37,755 nucleotides of DNA from a virus. The number at the start of each line of letters is the position of its first letter. Position 1 is the first letter of the stretch. The position numbers were made by a program, and so were the translations under genes. The stretch lies in the IMG/VR virus record IMGVR_UViG_3300042938_000135, positions 1-37,755 of that record; one strand, written 5' to 3'. Positions 33,156 through 37,755 of this stretch are shown piece after piece. The notes beneath the pieces were generated by a model. That model made no database searches. It was not told the DNA's origin and was given only the letters and a program-made list of their open reading frames with translations.

Positions 33156-36100
33156 ATGACAATAAGAGCTTTCTATTCTAGGGGTGGCTTCTCAATCCAA
33201 GACCCACCAGTAACTGTTATCAATAATGTTGGTAACTATAACGGTGGCACAGGAACATTCAGTGGTACTGTTACAGCACCTAATTTTGTTGGTATGGTTG
33301 ATGGTTTAGATCTTGATAGATATAAAGAAAACTTACAGACTGGTGTTTTGTACGGTGGTATCATATCTGTTAACGCTAGTGATCCATCTAAAATAGATAT
33401 CACGGCTGGTGCTGGTATCATCTGTACTCCAGGAGCTTCGCTTGTTGCATTACCAGTTCCAGTAGTTACCACAGTAACTTGGACAGCAAAGATTGGTGTT
33501 ACTATAACTGGTCTCGCTAGTTCAGATGAAACTTGGTTCTCTATCAGTAGCACAGGCACAGTGGTACAACACTCAACTACTTGGACTGACGATCAGTTTG
33601 GTTCTGAGATTGCGATTGGTGCTGTGTATCACACAAACCACTCTACTGTAAGCTTAGTAAAGAACTATCCCCATGTTGCGTATGGTCAGGCTGCACAGAC
33701 AGACCCATTCATTAGAGCATTTGGTCCACTCAAGTTATCGGGGCATGAGATCTCTGCTAACGGTGCTAACTTATCTGTCAATCGAAGCAGTGGTAAATCA
33801 TACGCTATTGGTAGAAACTATCAGACAGATCCGAATAACCCAAATATTATTACAGATACAAATGCAGCACCAGCTACAGTTGTATGGAGATTCTATCGTA
33901 ATGGTGGTACTGGGTTTACTACGGTTATTAATTCAGTAGTAGATCCAAGTCACTATGATAATGGTAGTGGTACTCTAGCGTCTACATCTCAATGGACTAT
34001 ACAAAGAATATTCTATCTACCTAACCAACCAAACACACTTGGTATATACTATGGTCGTGAGACCTACGCACAATTAGCTGACGCAGAATTAGGTCTGTTA
34101 ACTGAATCATTTACCGAAAGTGAAAGCACTGCAACACAGGGAGTCTTTCTTGGATACCTTATTGTTAAAGGTAGCGTAACTGTTCTTAATGATAGTGCTA
34201 AAGCTAAGTTTATACAGGCTGGTTTATTTAGAAATCTTTCTGGTGCTGGTGGTGGTGGTCTTGCTGTAGCATTTTTAGATGATCTTTCAGATGTTACTAT
34301 TACAAGCGCAGCAAACAACGACCTACTAAAGTGGAACGGTAGCCAATGGGTTAACTCAACGATTGCATCTCTAGCCATTAGTTCTTTAGGTACAGTTACA
34401 ACTGGTACATGGAACGCTACGGCTATTTCAGATGCTTATATATCCTCAGCTGCCACTTGGAATACAGCGTCTACAGATAGACTAAAGTGGGATGGTGGGG
34501 CTACAGGACTTGTTGCGGCTACTGGTCGTACTAGTCTTGGTCTTGTTATAGGTACAGATGTACAAGCCTACAGTGCTACATTAGCCGCAGCAGCTGGTGG
34601 AACATACACAGGAAATGTTACTGGAAATGTAAGTGGCTCATCTGGCTCATGTACTGGCAACGCAGCAACAGCTACAAATGTTCCATATACAGGTCTTACA
34701 GGAACGGTTCCAACTTGGAATCAAAGTACAACAGGTAACGCAGCAACGGTTACTGATGGTGCTTATGTGAGTATTGACAATAACTTTAGTTCCTATCAAA
34801 CATTTCAATCGGATATTGATGTTTATGGTGATGCATATCTTGGAACATCATTAAGTGTTGGAACGACAATTACCAGCGGAGCAATCAATGGATTAACTGT
34901 AAGCATAGGAAGTGGTACAGGTAATACGGTTGTTGGTGAAGCATCAGGAACAGCTCTTACGAGTCTGGCACTTAATAATGTACTTGTTGGCAAGAACTCT
35001 GGAGATGCGATTACAACTGGAGATAACAATGTTGCCATTGGCAGCGATGCGTTGGGTGCTGCACAGACAACGACAGGATGTGTTGCTGTAGGTCATAATG
35101 CGTTGTTGCTTAATACCGCTGCTGATACAACTGCTATTGGATATTTAGCACTAGACGCAAACACAACTGCTGTACGAAACACCGCTGTTGGAGCATACTC
35201 ACTTAGCGCAAACCAAACTGCTGTTGATAATACTGCTGTTGGTTATAACGCTTTAAAATTAAATACTGGAGACACTAATGTTGCCGTTGGTTCTAATGCT
35301 TTGGCGGCGTGTACAACTGGATCTAACAATGTTGCGATTGGAACAAATGCGTTAAATGCACTTGGAATTGGTACTTACAATATGGCAGTTGGTGGATCAT
35401 TGCGAGCAGTTACAAGCGGTCAAAATAATGTTGCAATTGGACAATCAGCAGCAGTAACTATAACAACTGGAGTTAACAACATTGCTATTGGAACATTTGC
35501 TTTATATTATGCAAATACTACATCATCTGAAAATATTGCAATTGGAAATCAGGCTGGTGGTGCTGGTGCAGCAAGTGCAACAATTCAAAGTAAAAATGTA
35601 TTTATTGGAACTTCGTGTGCTAGGTTTATAACAACTGGCAGTCAAAATGTAAGTATTGGTCAAGAGTCTTTATATAATATTACAACCTCTGGAAACAATA
35701 CTGCAATTGGGTATCATGCTGGCAGATACATAGCAGATGGCGCAACTGCCATGACTGCAACAGCCAACGCCGTGTATGTGGGTTATGGTGTCCGTGGCTC
35801 AGCCAACTCAGTTACCAACGAGACTGCACTTGGATATGTTGCAATTGGACTTGGTTCAAACACGACTGCAATTGGAAATTCAAGCACACTTGGCAACCGT
35901 ATCTTTGGCGTTGCATCAACTGGTCAGGTAGCACCGACCATTGCAAGTGCAGCTACAATTGCTCCAACAACATCTATTGTATTTATCAGTGGAACCGCAG
36001 CCATTGCTACAATTACGGCTCCATCTACAATCGCAACTACTGGTGGTCGAATTACTTTAATTCCAACTGGAATTTTTACGACAACCGCCGCTGGAAATAT

Positions 36101-36185
36101 TGCATTGGCAAGCACGGCTGTTGTTTCCAAGGCATTGACTATGACTTATGATGCAACAACAACTAAATGGTATCCCTCGTACTAA
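33156..36185 (+). CDS. Second tail fibre / adhesin with YadA-head-like repeats
   Basis: The product is 1009 residues from ATG 33156, directly after the previous stop. The N-terminal part (1-330) is beta-rich and includes VYHTNHSTVSLVKNYPHVAY. A linker with FLDDLSDVTITSAANNDLLK then WNGSQWV is common in phage fibres. Residues about 590-920 are a run of 14-16-residue repeats of the type NNVAIGSDAL, NTAVGYNAL and NVAVGSNAL. This is the left-handed beta-roll pattern of YadA-type trimeric adhesin heads. The C-terminal 90 residues are Ala/Thr/Ile-rich. Base use in the repeat region looks richer in G+C than neighbouring fibre DNA. It is a likely receptor-binding fibre, perhaps modular and exchanged. 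Confidence 0.85.
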   Translation: MTIRAFYSRGGFSIQDPPVTVINNVGNYNGGTGTFSGTVTAPNFVGMVDGLDLDRYKENLQTGVLYGGIISVNASDPSKIDITAGAGIICTPGASLVALPVPVVTTVTWTAKIGVTITGLASSDETWFSISSTGTVVQHSTTWTDDQFGSEIAIGAVYHTNHSTVSLVKNYPHVAYGQAAQTDPFIRAFGPLKLSGHEISANGANLSVNRSSGKSYAIGRNYQTDPNNPNIITDTNAAPATVVWRFYRNGGTGFTTVINSVVDPSHYDNGSGTLASTSQWTIQRIFYLPNQPNTLGIYYGRETYAQLADAELGLLTESFTESESTATQGVFLGYLIVKGSVTVLNDSAKAKFIQAGLFRNLSGAGGGGLAVAFLDDLSDVTITSAANNDLLKWNGSQWVNSTIASLAISSLGTVTTGTWNATAISDAYISSAATWNTASTDRLKWDGGATGLVAATGRTSLGLVIGTDVQAYSATLAAAAGGTYTGNVTGNVSGSSGSCTGNAATATNVPYTGLTGTVPTWNQSTTGNAATVTDGAYVSIDNNFSSYQTFQSDIDVYGDAYLGTSLSVGTTITSGAINGLTVSIGSGTGNTVVGEASGTALTSLALNNVLVGKNSGDAITTGDNNVAIGSDALGAAQTTTGCVAVGHNALLLNTAADTTAIGYLALDANTTAVRNTAVGAYSLSANQTAVDNTAVGYNALKLNTGDTNVAVGSNALAACTTGSNNVAIGTNALNALGIGTYNMAVGGSLRAVTSGQNNVAIGQSAAVTITTGVNNIAIGTFALYYANTTSSENIAIGNQAGGAGAASATIQSKNVFIGTSCARFITTGSQNVSIGQESLYNITTSGNNTAIGYHAGRYIADGATAMTATANAVYVGYGVRGSANSVTNETALGYVAIGLGSNTTAIGNSSTLGNRIFGVASTGQVAPTIASAATIAPTTSIVFISGTAAIATITAPSTIATTGGRITLIPTGIFTTTAAGNIALASTAVVSKALTMTYDATTTKWYPSY

Positions 36186-36193
36186 GGAAACAA

Positions 36194-36445
36194 ATGGAAG
36201 AAAATAAGACACAAGAATATTTAAATGGGTTGGTAGATGTATGCGATGGTATTAATAATATATTAGCTGGTAACTATAGCCAAGCTAATACAATTAATCC
36301 AGAACCACTAACAACTATTATGAAACGACACACAGACCATGTTCGTATTATGGAAACACACATGGTCGGAACTGACTTAACTACTTACAGTAATATTGCC
36401 ACTATGGGTGAGCAATGGATTATTAACAATCAACAGGAGAACTAA
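36194..36445 (+). CDS. Hypothetical protein, 83 residues
   Basis: AAGGAAACAA precedes ATG 36194. An in-frame ATG at 36167 overlaps the fibre gene and lacks a site. The protein is helical and slightly acidic. It contains LNGLVDVCDGINNILAGNYS and a segment KRHTDHVRIMETHMVGTDL. No membrane segment or known motif is evident. It lies between the adhesin and the holin-like peptide, in a cluster of small genes before the terminase. Confidence 0.6.
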   Translation: MEENKTQEYLNGLVDVCDGINNILAGNYSQANTINPEPLTTIMKRHTDHVRIMETHMVGTDLTTYSNIATMGEQWIINNQQEN

Positions 36446-36446
36446 C

Positions 36447-36575
36447 ATGATTACAATCGCAACTATTTCATCTTTCGTCGGCAGCGTATTCTTTGGCGCA
36501 TTCCTCTTTGTAGCTGGCTATGTCATTGGCAACCTGATCTCGGTTGATAAGGTCAAGAGCTGGCTCGGAAAGTAA
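36447..36575 (+). CDS. Holin-like small membrane peptide, 42 residues
   Basis: CAGGAGAACTAAC precedes ATG 36447. The product has one long hydrophobic segment (about residues 10-32: FVGSVFFGAFLFVAGYVIGN plus LIS) and a short charged tail ending DKVKSWLGK. In T7 the holin gene 17.5 lies exactly between the fibre and small terminase genes, so position and topology support a holin. At 42 residues it is shorter than T7 gp17.5 (67). It is too short to be seen by a 60-residue ORF cutoff. Confidence 0.62.
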   Translation: MITIATISSFVGSVFFGAFLFVAGYVIGNLISVDKVKSWLGK

Positions 36576-36578
36576 TAC

Positions 36579-36800
36579 ATGAACTATGCTAAACAAATCC
36601 AAGCCTTAAACAACGGCTTAATCAAACAACTGTTATCAGACCTTGGTGATCCAACTAAGTGTACTCCAGGATTATACCTTGTTATTCGTGGTATGATCAC
36701 AGACAACAGGGATGTTTTAGATAACATTCCTAATTCAGCTCTAGATGAACTAGAGGCTAAGTTGGCAACTAAGGCTCCGTTTAAATTTAAGGTGGGATAA
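36579..36800 (+). CDS. Terminase small subunit (T7 gp18-like)
   Basis: The product is 73 residues from ATG 36579, three bases after the previous stop, with CTCGGAAAGTAATAC upstream. It is helical, with AKQIQALNNGLIKQLLSDLG and then a segment ending DELEAKLATKAPFKFKVG. Its size (T7 gp18 is 89), the position directly before the large terminase and the TAATG overlap with it support a small terminase that recognises concatemer DNA. Sequence motifs alone would not identify it. Confidence 0.75.
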   Translation: MNYAKQIQALNNGLIKQLLSDLGDPTKCTPGLYLVIRGMITDNRDVLDNIPNSALDELEAKLATKAPFKFKVG

Positions 36801-37755
36801 TGAATGTACCTAAAGAGATGGTTGATGATTTCCGTAATCATCTATGGGCTTGCTTCAAGTACTTAGGAATCGGGGAACCGACTCCATTACAGTACGCTAT
36901 GGCAGAAGCCATGCAGAACGGTCCTAAGGACTTCCAGATGCAAGCAGGGCGTGGAGCTGGCAAGAGCGTAATCAACGCTTGCTTCGCATCGTGGCGGCTT
37001 CTAATGGATGCTAATAAGACTATCATGGTCTTGTCAGCAACCTCTGGTAGAGCCATCTCTTTCATTGCACAGGTTAGAAAGATAATTGATGTGGTTCCTT
37101 ATTGTGAACACCTTAAGCCTAAGGAACACGATAAGGACAATGCATTCGGTTTCAATGTTGGATGCAAGACTACCTACGGACAAGATCTGTCCTGCTATGC
37201 CAAAGGTATAACAGGACAGATCACAGGTAGCCATGCCGATGATATCATAGTGGATGATATTGAGATCGAGAAGAACTCAGATACTCCTTATGCTAGAGAG
37301 CGGCTACTCAATAAGATAGCCGAACTAGAGCAGATTAGAAACAATACAACAGATGGGTGCATCCGTATCTTGGGTACATTCCAATCGACTGACAGCGTGT
37401 ATCTTAAGCTATCTAACAGTTACCCTATTATTAAGTTCCCAGCTATTATGCCAAACCCTGATATTGCTGGAGAAATAGATTACTGTTCCGATTATATCTT
37501 AAAGTTGGGGCTAGAGATAGGAGACAGTACGCAGCCTGAGCGGTTCCCTTTAGATGTCCTCAAGCAAAGGGAAGCTAAGATTGGCTTAAAGTTATTCTCA
37601 CTACATTACAAATTAGATCCATCCCTTAGCGATAGATCTAAGTATCCCCTTAAGTTAGAAGATTTAATTGTTATTGATGCTAGTCCTGAGCTGTTCCCTG
37701 AAAAGATTACTTGGGAGAAGAAGAACCACAACAAGACTATTGAGTCGTTTGGTAT
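36800..37755 (+). CDS. Terminase large subunit (T7 gp19-like), 5' part, cut by window end
   Basis: ATG 36800 overlaps the small terminase stop. The frame stays open for 318 codons to the window end. T7 gp19 has 586 residues, so roughly half is missing. The packaging ATPase is clear: Walker A GRGAGKS at 50-56 and Walker B DDIIVDDIEIEKNSDT at about 147-162, closely like T7. A segment with RILGTFQSTDSVYLKL matches the coupling region. The nuclease domain lies beyond the window. The protein drives DNA into the prohead and cuts concatemers. Motif copy E is inside the gene at 37504. Confidence 0.95.
   Translation, partial: MNVPKEMVDDFRNHLWACFKYLGIGEPTPLQYAMAEAMQNGPKDFQMQAGRGAGKSVINACFASWRLLMDANKTIMVLSATSGRAISFIAQVRKIIDVVPYCEHLKPKEHDKDNAFGFNVGCKTTYGQDLSCYAKGITGQITGSHADDIIVDDIEIEKNSDTPYARERLLNKIAELEQIRNNTTDGCIRILGTFQSTDSVYLKLSNSYPIIKFPAIMPNPDIAGEIDYCSDYILKLGLEIGDSTQPERFPLDVLKQREAKIGLKLFSLHYKLDPSLSDRSKYPLKLEDLIVIDASPELFPEKITWEKKNHNKTIESFG
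37504..37519 (+). promoter_or_regulatory. Copy E of the repeated motif, inside the large terminase gene
   Basis: GTTGGGGCTAGAGATA matches every fixed position. Two bases later the likeness to copy A continues as GACAGTA. The coding reads LGLEI. The CCC arm of the intergenic hairpins is absent. In T7 a promoter (phi-OR region) also lies around the end of gene 19, so a promoter firing into genes past the window end is plausible but not shown. Confidence 0.45.

Noticed and set aside
34496-34506. TGGGGCTACAG in the second fibre gene as another motif copy
   Set aside because: It matches only part of the motif and lies in coding DNA; chance or coding use is enough.
34920-35900. Regular repeats as a CRISPR-like or tandem DNA array
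   Set aside because: The periodicity is at protein level (beta-roll repeats) with divergent DNA and no spacer pattern.

Overview
The window is most of the genome of a T7-like podovirus (Autographiviridae type), cut at both ends. Every recognisable gene lies on the + strand. The order is the T7 order: single-subunit RNA polymerase, replication and nucleotide genes, portal, scaffold, major capsid protein, two tail tubular proteins, tail fibres, small terminase, large terminase. The DNA is AT-rich. The gene content (B12-dependent ribonucleotide reductase, ThyX, RusA, DUF932 protein) resembles T7-like phages of aquatic bacteria. That habitat is an inference, and I cannot name the host.

Layout. 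1-1450: 3' part of a tRNA, a basic peptide, a DUF932-type protein, then a leader with two strong hairpins. 1452-5482: phage RNA polymerase, small unknown genes and a calcineurin-like phosphoesterase. 5488-12966: replication block with an SSB-like protein, RusA resolvase, a tRNA-like element, ThyX, primase-helicase, family A DNA polymerase, a possible permuted papain-like hydrolase, a dNMP-kinase-like P-loop protein and a 5'-3' exonuclease. 12993-15655: a dUTPase-fold-like protein, class II ribonucleotide reductase and small proteins. 15648-23070: two unknown probable virion proteins, portal, small Cys/Lys-rich proteins, two beta-rich proteins, scaffold and major capsid protein, followed by a strong terminator-like hairpin. 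23147-36185: tail tubular A and B, a T7 gp17-like fibre, a membrane/lipoprotein gene pair, a probable fibre-associated protein and a second fibre with YadA-like repeats. 36194-37755: a small unknown gene, a holin-like peptide, small terminase and the first 318 codons of large terminase.

How it works together. The phage RNA polymerase should transcribe the middle and late genes. Its promoters are unknown, but a 16-base motif, GTTGGGGCTANAGATA, occurs exactly four times and once with a one-base insertion, always on the coding strand. It is the best promoter candidate. Three intergenic copies sit on the right arm of a CCC(C)A..T(T)GGG(G) hairpin just before genes. Nucleotide supply is directed to DNA synthesis by NrdJ, ThyX and a dNMP-kinase-like protein. 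The DNA polymerase appears to lack the thioredoxin-binding insertion of T7.

The main unexplained points are the repeated motif, the leader hairpins before the polymerase and capsid genes, the absence of recognisable T7 gp14-16 ejection proteins, the absence of a conventional endolysin, and two odd tRNA-type elements. No gene-free stretch exceeds 300 bases. No CRISPR array, insertion sequence or integrase was seen.
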